64,000 nucleotides of DNA from Nonomuraea sp. NBC_00507 (lineage in GTDB: Bacteria; Actinomycetota; Actinomycetes; Streptosporangiales; Streptosporangiaceae): assembly GCF_036013525.1 (NCBI RefSeq), contig NZ_CP107853.1, forward strand, positions 2,232,001 through 2,296,000. Direction: 5' to 3'. The notes beneath the pieces were generated by a model that made no database searches, was not told the DNA's origin, and saw only the letters and a program-made list of their open reading frames with translations. The position numbers and the translations under genes are program-made. This document shows positions 29,609-38,603 of the stretch, in pieces; the first letter of the stretch is position 1, and every line of letters begins with the position of its first letter.

Positions 29609-30537
29609 CGAGCGCCCTCCCCGGTCTCGGAGTGCGGTGCGAACGGCGCCCAGTCCTTGATGGCGAACCCGCTCCCTTCGCGGATCACCTCGGCGGCCCC
29701 CTGCCCGCCCAGATGCGCGGGAACGACCAGGGCGCCCTGGTCGGCGGCCCAGCCGAGCACCTTGCGGCGGGTGGCGCGCGCCTCGGCCGGGTCCTCGCAG
29801 AAGCAGCTGTTGGCGTCCGGCTCCACGAACTGCACGGGGCTGTGCAGCATGTCGCCGACGAACACCGCGCGGTCCGTACCCGACTCGAGGGTGACCACCG
29901 AGGACCCTGGCGTGTGCCCGGGCGCGAGGTCCAGGCGCAGATTGGAGTCGATCGTGTACGAGTCCTCCCACAGCGTGGTCAGGCCCGCCTCGTGGACAGG
30001 GGCGACGCTGTCCTCGAACACGTTCTGGTTGCCCCGGCCGAGCAGCGGCTTGTGCTCGTTCGCCGGGTTCCAGAAGTCGAAGTCGGCCCTGGAGATGAGG
30101 TAGGTGGCGTTGGGGAAGGTCGGTACCCAGGTGCGGCCGTCCAGGTAGGTGTTCCAGCCGACGTGGTCCACGTGGAGGTGGGTGTTCACCACGATGTCCA
30201 CGTCCTCGGGCCGTACGCCGGCGCGGGCCAGGTTGTCCAGGAAACCGGTGTTGAGGCGGCTCCAGACCCGCGAGTAGGGCCGCTCCTTATGGTTGCCGAC
30301 CCCGGTGTCGATGAGGATGTTCCTGCCCTCGCTGCGGAGCAGCCAGGTCTGGATCGCGGAGTTGACGATCCGCGTGTCGGGGTCCACGAACTGCGGCTCC
30401 AGCCAGGAGGAGTGCTCCTCCCATATCCGTGGCGAGCTGTCCGGGAAGAACGTCTCGGGCGTCATCTCGACGGGCCCGTAGTACTCCCAGACCCGCGTGA
30501 CCATGACATCACCCAGAGTGACTTGATTGGCAGACAT
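29605..30537 (-). CDS. MBL-fold metallo-hydrolase
   Basis: A 310-residue metallo-beta-lactamase fold protein. The zinc motif is NTHLHVDHVGWNTY (HxHxDH); further ligands are in LAPGHTPGS and VFVGDMLHSP, and the last in VPAHLGG. It lacks a signal peptide. The spacing resembles lactonase-type and ComA-like hydrolases (quorum-quenching lactonases among them), but the substrate is unknown. I chose the ATG at 30537 because AAGGA sits 7 bp upstream; another ATG 6 bp further out has no spacing. It is the first gene of an operon with the esterase. Confidence 0.88.
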   Translation of the reverse strand: MSANQVTLGDVMVTRVWEYYGPVEMTPETFFPDSSPRIWEEHSSWLEPQFVDPDTRIVNSAIQTWLLRSEGRNILIDTGVGNHKERPYSRVWSRLNTGFLDNLARAGVRPEDVDIVVNTHLHVDHVGWNTYLDGRTWVPTFPNATYLISRADFDFWNPANEHKPLLGRGNQNVFEDSVAPVHEAGLTTLWEDSYTIDSNLRLDLAPGHTPGSSVVTLESGTDRAVFVGDMLHSPVQFVEPDANSCFCEDPAEARATRRKVLGWAADQGALVVPAHLGGQGAAEVIREGSGFAIKDWAPFAPHSETGEGAR

Positions 30538-30727
30538 GAGCATTCCTTGATCAAGATGAGGGCGGTGAGATCCGCCGCCCGTCCATCGTGCGCCGCCGCC
30601 CGAGGCCGGCGGTATGCGTCAGGTGACTGCATCCGCCGCGGCGGCCACGCGCTGCTACCGTGGCGGAAAGGGGACACGGACCTGCGACGACGCTGCGGGG
30701 CGTGTAGAGCTGATCTCTGGAGGGCCT

Positions 30728-33457
30728 GTGGACGAGCGGGCACCCTTCCGCGTCGCCGCGGAACGCGAGGCGATCATCGGACGGGACGCCGAGATCGAGC
30801 AGCTCACCGCGCTGGTGGCGGACGCGTCCGGCGGCGGCCAGGTGCTGCTCCTGTCCGCAGCCGCAGGGATGGGCAAGAGCACCCTGCTGGAGCACACGGT
30901 CCGCCGCGCCGAGGAGGCAGGCCGCCGGGTGCTGCGGGCGAGCGGTCGCGAGTCCGAGACAGACCTGGCCTTCGCGGGCCTGCACCAGCTTCTGCGGCCC
31001 GTGCTGGACGAGGCGGCCGGCCTGCCGGACCGGCAGCGCCGGGCGCTGCTTGGGGCCTTCGGGTTCGTGCCCGACGCCCCCGATCCGCTGCTGACGGGGG
31101 TCGCGGTCCTGACTCTGCTGTCCCAGGCGGCCGAACGGACGCCCCTCATGGTCGTGCTCGACGACGCCCAGTGGATCGACTCCGTCTCCGCCGAGGTCCT
31201 CGCCTTCGCCGCCCGGCGGCTGGACGACGACCCCATCGCCCTCCTGGCCGCCGTACGCGACGACGGCGAGCGGGGCTTCGAGCGGGGGTTCCCGACGCTC
31301 GTGCTGCCCCCGCTCGACCGCGCGGCGTCGCGGCGGCTGCTCGACCTGCGCGCGCCCGGCCTGACGAGCAGGGCCGGGGAACGCGTGCTCGAGCAGGCCG
31401 CGGGGAACCCGCTGGCCCTGCTCGAACTGGCCGCGCACGCTTCGCTCGACCCCGACGACCACGGTCCGCTGCCGGTCGGCGAGCGGCTGGCGGTCGGCTA
31501 CGCCGCCCGGCTGGCGGAGCTGCCTGAGTCCGGCAGACGCGCCCTGCTGCTCCTGGCCGCCGCCGACGTGGAGGATCCGCCCGACGCCGTGCTGGCGCTG
31601 CTGCCCGAGGCCGGCGACAAAGCCTGGCTCGCCGTCGAAGAGTCGGGGCTGATCCGCCGGGCCGGCAGGCACGTACGGTTCCGCCACCCGCTGGTGCGCT
31701 CCGCGATCTACCACGCCGCGCTGTTCGACGCCCGCATGGAGGCCCACCGCGCGCTGGCCGGCGCCCTGCGCGACGAACCGGACCGCCGCGCCTGGCATCT
31801 CGCCGCCGCCACCCTCCACCCGGACGCGGAGGTGTCGGCTGCCCTGGAGCAGACGGCGGACAGGGCACGCAGACGAGGCGGCTACGCGGCGGCCGCCAAG
31901 GCGCTGGCCAGGGCGGCCGAGTTGCGTCCCGGGCGCGACGACGGCGCCCGGCTGCTTGCGGACGCGGCCGGGCTGGCCGTCTTCACCGCAGACCTGCCCT
32001 GGGTGGAGAAGCTGGCCGGCCAGGTCCGCGCCCGTACCGACGACCCCGCCGTGCTTGCCGCCGCCTCACTGCACGTCGGCCGGCTGGCAGCGCTGACCAG
32101 GCAGCACGCCACCATCTTCGCCGGCCTGGCCACGATCGCCGGCGACCTGGCGGTCACGCACCCGGCCATCGCGCTGGACGCGCTCGCCGCCACGGCCGTG
32201 CTGCGCTTCTACTCGGGCGAGGAGTCCGAGCGGCGGGAGATCGACCGGCTTCTGCCGCTCCTGCCCGCCGGCCCGGTGCGGGAGTGGGCGCGGATCGTGT
32301 CGGACCCGTTCGGCGGCGGACGTGACCTGGCGCCCCGGCTACCGGGCCTCATCGCCGCTGCCGGGGGCCGCCCCGAACGGTTGACCGCGCTCGCCGTCGC
32401 GGCCTGGGTGCTGGACGAGACCCCGCTGGCCGTACGCACGTTCGACGAGGCCGTACAGTCGTGGCGCACCACGGGGCCGCTCCCCGACGGGCTCGGGGGC
32501 GGCGTCGCGCTGGCCTACTTCGAGTACGGCCGCTGGGACCAGGCCCGCGCGGTGTGCGCCGAACTCACAGCGCTGCCGGCCGCGGCCCGGCTTGACCACG
32601 CCGTCGCCTGCGCGCACGCCATCGAGGCCATGATCGTGGCCTCCCAGGGCGATGCGGCGGGCGCCCGCGCGCTCGCCGACGAGGCGCTGCGCCTGGTGGA
32701 CCCGCTGGAGAGCCGATCGGTCGCCGTGTACGCACACCGCGCCCTGACCGCCGCCGCCATGGTCGAAGGCGACTACGAGGCCGCCTACGAGCACGCGCGG
32801 ACGGTCTTCGGCCCGAACGGCGACCCCGTCCACTACCACGCCTCCTACCCGGCCCTACCGGAGCTCGCCGAGTCCGCCGCGCGCAGCGGCCACCACGCCG
32901 AGACGATCGAGATCGTCGAGCGCTCGGCCCGTGCTCTCGCCCAGGGCGGCTCGCCCCGCCTGCGAGCCCTGGTCCACCGCAGCCGTGCGCTGCTCGCCGA
33001 CCCCGAGCACGCCGAGCCCGGCTTCCTGGCCGCCCTGGAAGACCCCGCGCTGGAACGCTGGCCGTTCGAACGCGCACAGACACTGCTGGCGTACGCGGAA
33101 TGGCTGCGCCGCCGCCGCCGGATCGCCGAGGCGCGGCCGTTCCTCACCGCGGCGTACGACACCTTCCGCCGGCTGGGCGCGCGGCCGTGGACGGAACGCG
33201 CGCAGGCCGAGCTGCGGGCGGCCGGCCTGGACGTCGACCTGGCCGACCCTGGAGCCTTCGCCGGGCTCTCCCCGCAACAACAGCAGATCGTCCGGCTCGC
33301 CGCCCGCGGGCTGACCAACCGTGAGATCGGCGAACGGCTCTTCCTGTCGCCGCGCACCGTCGGCTCCCACCTCTACCGCACCTTCCCCAAGCTGGGCGTC
33401 ACCGCCCGCTCCCAACTGCGTGACCTGCTGGAGACGACGGCCTGCACGACCGACTAG
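30728..33457 (+). CDS. LuxR-type ATPase regulator (LAL family)
   Basis: A 909-residue regulator of the large ATP-binding LuxR family. An N-terminal P-loop module has Walker A SAAAGMGKSTLLEHT and Walker B MVVLDDAQWIDSVSAEVL. A long helical TPR-like middle follows. The C terminus is a LuxR HTH (LSPQQQQIVRLAARGLTNRE, then LFLSPRTVGSHLYRTFPK). Such proteins activate catabolic or secondary-metabolite operons after binding an inducer. The GTG at 30728 has TGGAGGG upstream; the frame extends further but without a ribosome-binding site. It is divergent from the MBL/esterase operon, its likely target. The last 59 bp overlap the convergent FUSC gene. Confidence 0.92.
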   Translation: MDERAPFRVAAEREAIIGRDAEIEQLTALVADASGGGQVLLLSAAAGMGKSTLLEHTVRRAEEAGRRVLRASGRESETDLAFAGLHQLLRPVLDEAAGLPDRQRRALLGAFGFVPDAPDPLLTGVAVLTLLSQAAERTPLMVVLDDAQWIDSVSAEVLAFAARRLDDDPIALLAAVRDDGERGFERGFPTLVLPPLDRAASRRLLDLRAPGLTSRAGERVLEQAAGNPLALLELAAHASLDPDDHGPLPVGERLAVGYAARLAELPESGRRALLLLAAADVEDPPDAVLALLPEAGDKAWLAVEESGLIRRAGRHVRFRHPLVRSAIYHAALFDARMEAHRALAGALRDEPDRRAWHLAAATLHPDAEVSAALEQTADRARRRGGYAAAAKALARAAELRPGRDDGARLLADAAGLAVFTADLPWVEKLAGQVRARTDDPAVLAAASLHVGRLAALTRQHATIFAGLATIAGDLAVTHPAIALDALAATAVLRFYSGEESERREIDRLLPLLPAGPVREWARIVSDPFGGGRDLAPRLPGLIAAAGGRPERLTALAVAAWVLDETPLAVRTFDEAVQSWRTTGPLPDGLGGGVALAYFEYGRWDQARAVCAELTALPAAARLDHAVACAHAIEAMIVASQGDAAGARALADEALRLVDPLESRSVAVYAHRALTAAAMVEGDYEAAYEHARTVFGPNGDPVHYHASYPALPELAESAARSGHHAETIEIVERSARALAQGGSPRLRALVHRSRALLADPEHAEPGFLAALEDPALERWPFERAQTLLAYAEWLRRRRRIAEARPFLTAAYDTFRRLGARPWTERAQAELRAAGLDVDLADPGAFAGLSPQQQQIVRLAARGLTNREIGERLFLSPRTVGSHLYRTFPKLGVTARSQLRDLLETTACTTD

Positions 33458-35129
33458 GGTGCCGGGCGCCTGATCCATGCCTCGCCGGGAGCCCCGCCAG
33501 CTCGGCCGTCGCCTCGTCCAGGCGGTCCAGGTGAAAGTGCCCGCGATGCGCCCCCGACGTACCGTCGCCGCCCCACCGGGGGTCGGCGGCGATCCGCGCC
33601 AGCGTGCGGCGGCCGTCGTGGCAGGGGATCACAGGCCACGCGCCCGCTTCCACCAGGTGGATCACCCGGTCGAGGTTGGCCCGGATGCGCTCGGAGGCGT
33701 GGTCCGCGCACGCCGCCTCGCCCGTTTCGCCGGTCACGGCGGCGAGGCTGCGGGCGTGGTACGCGCACGACTCCAGCAGCGTGAGCAGGTGGCGGGCGTG
33801 GGCACGGCGTGCGCGGCGCGGGTTCAGCGGATGGGTCAGCGGGCGCAGGGAGCCGCGCAGCTCCTCCAGAGCCCGGTCCAGCTCAATGGCGTCGAGCAGC
33901 GCGCCCCTTTCCGGCACCCGCGTACGCCGGAGGGCCCGCAGCACCTTGAGCAGCCGCTCACCACTCGCCCGGCGCACGGTCGTGGGCAGGACGAGCGCCC
34001 CCGCGAGCACCCCGCAGAGCGCACCGAAGGCGGTCTCCCGGACCCGCAGCGCGAGGAGCTCGGCCGAGAACGTGCCCAGCAGGACGAACGCCATGGCGAT
34101 CAGGCAGGTGATGAAGAACGTCACCACCCAGTACGCGTGCGGCGCGGTGCGGAAGACGCCGAAGACGCAGACCAGCGACAGACCGAGGGCCAGTGGGACG
34201 TCGCCACCGGCCACGGCCGCGAACGACAGCCCGCACGCCACACCCAGAACGGTGCCCAGCAGCCGCTGGAAGCCCTGGAGCAGGATCTCTCCGGAGCTCT
34301 CGGTGTTGACGAAGACGACCCACGCGGTGAGCACGGCCCAGTACCAGCGCTCTGAGGACGACAACTCCCCGCCCACGACGGCGATCGCCGCCGCCGCGGA
34401 GACCTGGAAGGCCTGCCGCGTCGTGACGCGCCTGAGCCCGCCGCCCGTACGACCCGCGGGGCCACCGTCCACGGCACGATACGAGCCGTCGGCGATCGGC
34501 CGAAGCCCGGCCGTGGCCCCCATCAGCTCGCCGATCGCGTGGTGGACATCCACGAGCGCGGTGGGAGCCGGGCTCAGGTAAGTGCGGAAGGCGCGCCGCA
34601 GCAGCCGCAGCGTCCTGGCGGGGCTGGTCCGCAGCAGGCCGAAGCCCACCAGGGCGTCAGCGGCGAAGCCGATGCCGACGGCGGCGTACAAATTGGGTAG
34701 CCAGCCCACCCGCGCGTCGAGGAACTGGGTCAGGAAGTACGCCATGAAGGCGAAAATTCCGAGCGCCTGTCCCCGTGGACCGTATCGGCGGACGTACACC
34801 GACCAGAAGATCAACAGGACGAAGAAGGCCTCGGCCGCCACGGAGTAGGGCGCGAGAGCGCTGCCCGCGAGCAGGACCGCGGACACTAGCGGAACGGCCG
34901 CGACGACCACGAAGACCTGGTCACGCGCGAGGCTGTGGCCGCCGGCCAGTGCCACGGTGAAAGGAGCGAAGCAGCCGGCGACGAGGAACGCGGCAGGCAT
35001 GTCCATGAGGGCCAGGAGAGCCAGAGTGAGGGCGATGCCAGCGACGGCCCTGAGCGCGCTCGTGGTGCGGAGGAGCCCGGGATCGCCGGCCGTGAGGCGA
35101 TCCCATGCCCGCCAGAGTGGAATGCCCAT
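33399..35129 (-). CDS. FUSC family (aromatic acid exporter-like) membrane protein
   Basis: A 576-residue membrane protein with two blocks of hydrophobic helices (ALRAVAGIALTLALLALMD onward, and RQAFQVSAAAAIAVVGG onward) separated by a cytoplasmic stretch, the layout of FUSC/YccS/ArAE proteins. The second block carries the FUSC-like SSERWYWAVLTAWVVFV and GFQRLLGTVLGVACG. It may export aromatic or other weak acids. The C-terminal 170 residues are cytoplasmic and helical. The 3' end overlaps the regulator gene by 59 bp on the opposite strand, so the two transcripts may interfere. GAGGAAA precedes the start. Confidence 0.87.
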   Translation of the reverse strand: MGIPLWRAWDRLTAGDPGLLRTTSALRAVAGIALTLALLALMDMPAAFLVAGCFAPFTVALAGGHSLARDQVFVVVAAVPLVSAVLLAGSALAPYSVAAEAFFVLLIFWSVYVRRYGPRGQALGIFAFMAYFLTQFLDARVGWLPNLYAAVGIGFAADALVGFGLLRTSPARTLRLLRRAFRTYLSPAPTALVDVHHAIGELMGATAGLRPIADGSYRAVDGGPAGRTGGGLRRVTTRQAFQVSAAAAIAVVGGELSSSERWYWAVLTAWVVFVNTESSGEILLQGFQRLLGTVLGVACGLSFAAVAGGDVPLALGLSLVCVFGVFRTAPHAYWVVTFFITCLIAMAFVLLGTFSAELLALRVRETAFGALCGVLAGALVLPTTVRRASGERLLKVLRALRRTRVPERGALLDAIELDRALEELRGSLRPLTHPLNPRRARRAHARHLLTLLESCAYHARSLAAVTGETGEAACADHASERIRANLDRVIHLVEAGAWPVIPCHDGRRTLARIAADPRWGGDGTSGAHRGHFHLDRLDEATAELAGLPARHGSGARHPSRSCRPSSPAGHAVGSGR

Positions 35130-35288
35130 CGGTTTCCTCGTGATCGCCCGGTTCTCAGGCCATCATGCGGACGGGCGGCTCGGCCGAGGTATCGGACGAA
35201 TGACTGCACTTCACGACTCAAGGGCTCAGCGCTCGTCCATGACCCGGCCGTACAGCGCGGTGGCGTCCTCGGTGAGCGCCATGGTCAT

Positions 35289-35310
35289 CCCCGCCTCCGG
35301 GAAGGCGGGG
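35289..35310 (-). terminator. Hairpin terminator
   Basis: CCCCGCC and GGCGGGG flank an 8-base loop, 10 bp past the stop of the minus-strand gene at 35320. The rest of 35130-35288 shows only an 18-codon open stretch (35227-35283, minus) that I do not assign. Confidence 0.55.
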
Positions 35311-35319
35311 GGTATCTGG

Positions 35320-35841
35320 TCACTCCGGGATCAGGCCGGCAGCGGTGAATCGCTTGATCAGACTGGGTTTGCCCTGGTGTCGTTCCCGGAGGTGGGTGAA
35401 GCGTTGGGCGAAGGTGCCGGCGTGGTCGTCACGGATGGCCAGGGCCTGCAGATCGCGGAGGAGATCGACGGCCTGGTCGTACTCGCGTGGCTTCCTGGTG
35501 TCAGTGAAGGACTCCACCCGTGCCCATGCTGCTTCGAGATCTTGGGCGAGCTTATTCAGGTGAAGTTCCCGGGCCTGGCGTTGCGTTTGTTGCCGACGGG
35601 TCTGTTCTTCCGCGTGCCGGGCTGTCTCCTGTTGCTCGCGGGTGTGGCGGCGGGTGGCGGCGGTGTCCAGCAGTTCGGCGACTGTCCGGCCTGTTTCCAC
35701 GTGGTCGGCGGTGTTGCCGCTGAATTCGCGTAGGAGTTCCCAGCGGACCCGTGTGGCGTCGTCCTCGGTCACTCGCAGCAGCAGCGCGTTCTTGCGTTCG
35801 GCGGCCAGACTGCCGATCCAGGTGCCCATTGCCACGGACAA
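35320..35841 (-). CDS. Hypothetical protein, probable C-terminal fragment
   Basis: A 173-residue frame with a long charged helical middle (EEQTRRQQTQRQARELHLNK) and a C terminus ending GKPSLIKRFTAAGLIPE. The opening (WIGSLAAERKNALLLRV...ATRVRWELLREF) resembles the C-terminal region of long actinobacterial proteins with SWIM-type zinc fingers; this match is from memory and uncertain. The codons before WIGSL come from a toxin-antitoxin remnant (35827-35995), so the natural N terminus has been lost at a recombination junction. Expression from the ATG at 35841 is possible but not supported by a good ribosome-binding site. Confidence 0.45.
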   Translation of the reverse strand: MSVAMGTWIGSLAAERKNALLLRVTEDDATRVRWELLREFSGNTADHVETGRTVAELLDTAATRRHTREQQETARHAEEQTRRQQTQRQARELHLNKLAQDLEAAWARVESFTDTRKPREYDQAVDLLRDLQALAIRDDHAGTFAQRFTHLRERHQGKPSLIKRFTAAGLIPE

Positions 35842-35995
35842 AGGTCTTGTCGGGCTCGGTCATGGCTTCTCCTCACACGCAGTCTCCCGTTCCAATGATC
35901 GATCAGCCCATCCGCGCGTGTGGCCACGCTGTCATAGAACAGATCGCCCAACTTGGCCTTGTCCCCGGCGAACAACGCCACAACGACCTTCCCAC
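35827..35995 (-). pseudogene. Scar of a HigB/HigA-like toxin-antitoxin module (copy A)
   Basis: About 170 bp that match the junction of the toxin and antitoxin genes of the second copy at 42005-42173. On the minus strand it encodes the last third of the toxin (KVVVALFAGDKAKLGDLFYD) and the first 11-17 codons of the antitoxin (MTEPDKTFVRGN). Both partners are cut off at the edges. A one-base deletion after the codons for DHW (tggaacggg here against tggaaacggg in copy B) also shifts the toxin frame. The block sits between two truncated genes, the hypothetical protein to the left and a GbsR-like regulator to the right. Confidence 0.75.
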
Positions 35996-36019
35996 GCCCC
36001 GAACGAGGCATACGGGCGG

Positions 36020-36397
36020 GTGCTGGGCTGGCTGATGGTCTGCGATCCGCCCGAGCAGTCCGCCGGGCAGATCAGTGCCGCTATCGGCGCCAGCCGGGCG
36101 TCGCTGACCTCGAACCTGCGACTGCTGACGAGCATGGGGTTCCTGACCTGGCGAACGCGGCCGGGTGAGCGCACCGTCTACTACGGGATGGCCGAGGATG
36201 CCTGGGCGGTCGTAGTGCGCCGGCAGATCGCCTCGATCGCTTCGTTCATGGACATCACCCGCGACGGCCTGGACTTGGTCGGCTCGGACGATGAGCGGGC
36301 CGCACGCGTCCGCCAAGCGCACGTCACCTTCGAGTGGATGGCCAAGGTGTTCGGCAACGCACCGCCCCTCCAGCCCGACGATCAGGAGAAGCCATGA
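36020..36397 (+). CDS. GbsR/MarR-type regulator, N-terminally truncated
   Basis: A 125-residue winged-helix protein: GRVLGWLMVCDPPEQSAGQI, GASRASLTSNLRLLTSMGFL and the wing TRPGERTVYYGMAEDAW match the GbsR/MarR-like family. The first 25 or so residues usual in the family are missing, because the reading frame enters from the toxin-antitoxin scar at about 35996. Translation could begin at GTG 36020 or ATG 36035. The stop overlaps the start of the next gene (ATGA at 36394), so it is coupled with a flavin monooxygenase that it may regulate. Whether the shortened protein still dimerises is unclear. Confidence 0.65.
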   Translation: MLGWLMVCDPPEQSAGQISAAIGASRASLTSNLRLLTSMGFLTWRTRPGERTVYYGMAEDAWAVVVRRQIASIASFMDITRDGLDLVGSDDERAARVRQAHVTFEWMAKVFGNAPPLQPDDQEKP

Positions 36398-37548
36398 CAA
36401 AACAAGCCATCGTGGTTGGCGGCGGCATCGGTGGACTGGCCGCGGCACTGGCATTACACCGGATCGGCTGGCAGGCCACGGTGCTGGAGCGAGCGGCCGA
36501 GCTTGGCGAGATCGGCGCCGGCATGTCCCAGGCCCCGAACGCCATGCGGGCGCTGGCCGAACTCGGCGTGGAGCAGCAGGCCCGATCGGCTGGGGTGCCC
36601 ACCCATGCCTCTGGCAACCTGCGCACGCCGGAAGGCCGCTACCTGCAGCGAGCACGGCCCGGCGACGCGACCGCCATGCTGGCCTTTCACCGCGCCGACC
36701 TGCACCAGGTGCTGCTGGAGGCGGTACCCGACGGCTGGGTTCGTACGGGCGCCGAGGTCATCGCCGTAAGGCAGGACGCAGAGACCGTAACGGTGAAGTG
36801 CGGCGGCACTGAGCTGAGCGCGGAACTGGTCATCGCCGCCGACGGGATCCGCAGCACCGTGCGCGGGCAACTGTGGCCGGACGCGCCACCGCCGCGCTTC
36901 CTGGGCCGCACCGCCTGGCTGGGCATCGCCGAGGTTCCCGGTCTGCCCGGCAGCATCACGCTCGGCCCGGGCGGCTATTTCCTTATCCATCCGGTCGGGC
37001 GTGGCCGCGCGTACTGGGCCTACGTCACCACCGCCGACGCTGCGAGCATCCGCTATGAGCAGGAGAAGGCCGAGATCGCCCGCCGGATCGGAGACTGGCA
37101 CGACCCGATCCCGGCGTTGATCGAGGCCACCGCTCCTCCTTCGGTCATCCACATCGACATCCACGACCTCGACCCGCTGCCGACCTACGTCAACGGCCGG
37201 GTCGTCCTGCTCGGCGATGCCGCGCACGCCATGAGCCCCGACCGCGGCCAAGGCGCCGGACAGTCGATAGAGGACGCCGTCGTACTCGCCGCCGCGCTCG
37301 CCGGCGAGCCGACCATCGAGGCCTCGCTGCGCCGCTACGACGCCGAGCGCCGCCCCCGTACCCAGGCCACCGCCCGCGGCGCCCGCAAGGACGGCGGCCG
37401 GACCACCTCCAAGGCCGCCCACCGGGTGATGGCGACCATGATCCGGCTGATACCCGCGCCCTTGTGGCGCAAGGGCATCGCCGCCGATGGCAACGCCACC
37501 TGGCGGTGGCGGCCGCCGCGTCTGCCTTCGCCGACCACGCGCCGCTGA
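36394..37548 (+). CDS. FAD-dependent monooxygenase (PHBH fold)
   Basis: A 384-residue group A flavin monooxygenase. FAD motif 1 is AIVVGGGIGGLAAALALHRIG with VLERA; the DG motif is VIAADGIRSTVR; the GD motif is VVLLGDAAHAMSPDRGQGAG. These enzymes hydroxylate aromatic or related compounds with NAD(P)H and oxygen in the cytoplasm. The short C-terminal tail after SLRRYDAERRPRTQ is Arg-rich. AGGAGAAGCC precedes the ATG, which overlaps the stop codon of the truncated regulator gene; the pair is probably one transcript. Confidence 0.9.
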   Translation: MTKQAIVVGGGIGGLAAALALHRIGWQATVLERAAELGEIGAGMSQAPNAMRALAELGVEQQARSAGVPTHASGNLRTPEGRYLQRARPGDATAMLAFHRADLHQVLLEAVPDGWVRTGAEVIAVRQDAETVTVKCGGTELSAELVIAADGIRSTVRGQLWPDAPPPRFLGRTAWLGIAEVPGLPGSITLGPGGYFLIHPVGRGRAYWAYVTTADAASIRYEQEKAEIARRIGDWHDPIPALIEATAPPSVIHIDIHDLDPLPTYVNGRVVLLGDAAHAMSPDRGQGAGQSIEDAVVLAAALAGEPTIEASLRRYDAERRPRTQATARGARKDGGRTTSKAAHRVMATMIRLIPAPLWRKGIAADGNATWRWRPPRLPSPTTRR

Positions 37549-37744
37549 GCCGCTCCTTCGTGAGGTACGTCCACGAGTAAGGCGGAGACCCGCTGGTCCG
37601 GTTCACCTGGGAAGTTCTCGAAGGCTGCCCGCTTACGCGGCGCAGGCCTGCGTGTGTCGTCCGATCCCAGGCCGCACGAGTGCGCCCGTGACCACAAAAA
37701 CCGGCACGGGACACCCGGTGTTCAGCGGCACCTTCACGAGGCCA

Positions 37745-38395
37745 TTACCCGGAGGGGCGGCCCCACATGGGACAGGACATGCCTGAGCCACCGAACCAGT
37801 CGGCCAGGTACTGCCGCATCTGCAGCATCTCGGCATGCTGGGCATCGCCCACCTGGTCGGCGAAGGCGGCGACCTCGGCGTGCGGGACGCTCCCGTGCAT
37901 GAGCAGATGTTCCGACATCATGACGGCCATCATGTGGTGAGGAATCATGTCCTGCAGAAACGCCTCATCCAGCCCGTCGCCCGACAGCTTGGACAGATCG
38001 CGCATCATCGGCCGGTAGTCACTCGCCGGTGGACGCCCGGGATACCACGTGGCCAGCCATGCCTTCATCGTGACGATCTCAGCGGTTTGCGTCCTGACGA
38101 TCGACGCGCCCAGCGTACGCATCTCGGCCCGACCGGAGCGCTGAAGCTGCCGAGCCGCCTCCACCGCCTCCTGATGGTGGGCCACCATGTGGGTCAGGTA
38201 GTCGGCCTCGTCGCCGGCGTTTACCGCGGGCATCCGGCTGATCGGCCCCGACATGCTCCAATTCGAGGCGGTCTGCTGCCCTACCGCGGCCTGCCGCGGC
38301 AGGGACTCACCGATGGCCGCGACCGCGACGCCGGCTCCTCCACTGACCGCCAGCGCCGCCCCGGCCACAATCCCCACCCATACCGAGCGGTTCAT
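37745..38395 (-). CDS. DUF305 family exported protein
   Basis: A 216-residue protein with an N-terminal membrane/signal helix (VWVGIVAGAALAVSGGAG). The DUF305 signature is present twice, as YLTHMVAHHQEAVEAARQL and FLQDMIPHHMMAVMMSEHLL, giving a ferritin-like helical bundle with several His and Met. The family is often found with copper resistance genes. Here it ends with a CPMWGR stretch and no copper gene is adjacent. The ATG at 38395 has GGAGG 6 bp upstream. Confidence 0.9.
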   Translation of the reverse strand: MNRSVWVGIVAGAALAVSGGAGVAVAAIGESLPRQAAVGQQTASNWSMSGPISRMPAVNAGDEADYLTHMVAHHQEAVEAARQLQRSGRAEMRTLGASIVRTQTAEIVTMKAWLATWYPGRPPASDYRPMMRDLSKLSGDGLDEAFLQDMIPHHMMAVMMSEHLLMHGSVPHAEVAAFADQVGDAQHAEMLQMRQYLADWFGGSGMSCPMWGRPSG

Positions 38396-38603
38396 CTCGG
38401 CCTCCAGCATTCTTGCTGCTCTCATCCCCCTACCCGGTAGCTCACCGTGTTGGCACGAACGTCCGGGCGCTGCGGAGGATCTGGGAAGTCCGCCGCATCA
38501 AAGGTGCGCAGACACGTGATGATCGCGAGCATCGCCGCTCGGACTTGGCGAGGATGTCACATGCCTGATCAATTAAGATTGTTTACTCGGACGGAAGGTT
38601 GCG

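Noticed and set aside
28040..30103. 687-codon open frame antisense to the esterase and MBL genes
   Set aside because: It spans two well-supported genes on the other strand and shows no family features.
29632..31527. 631-codon open frame over the divergent promoter and LuxR-type regulator
   Set aside because: It would cover the intergenic promoter and is out of frame with the P-loop protein.
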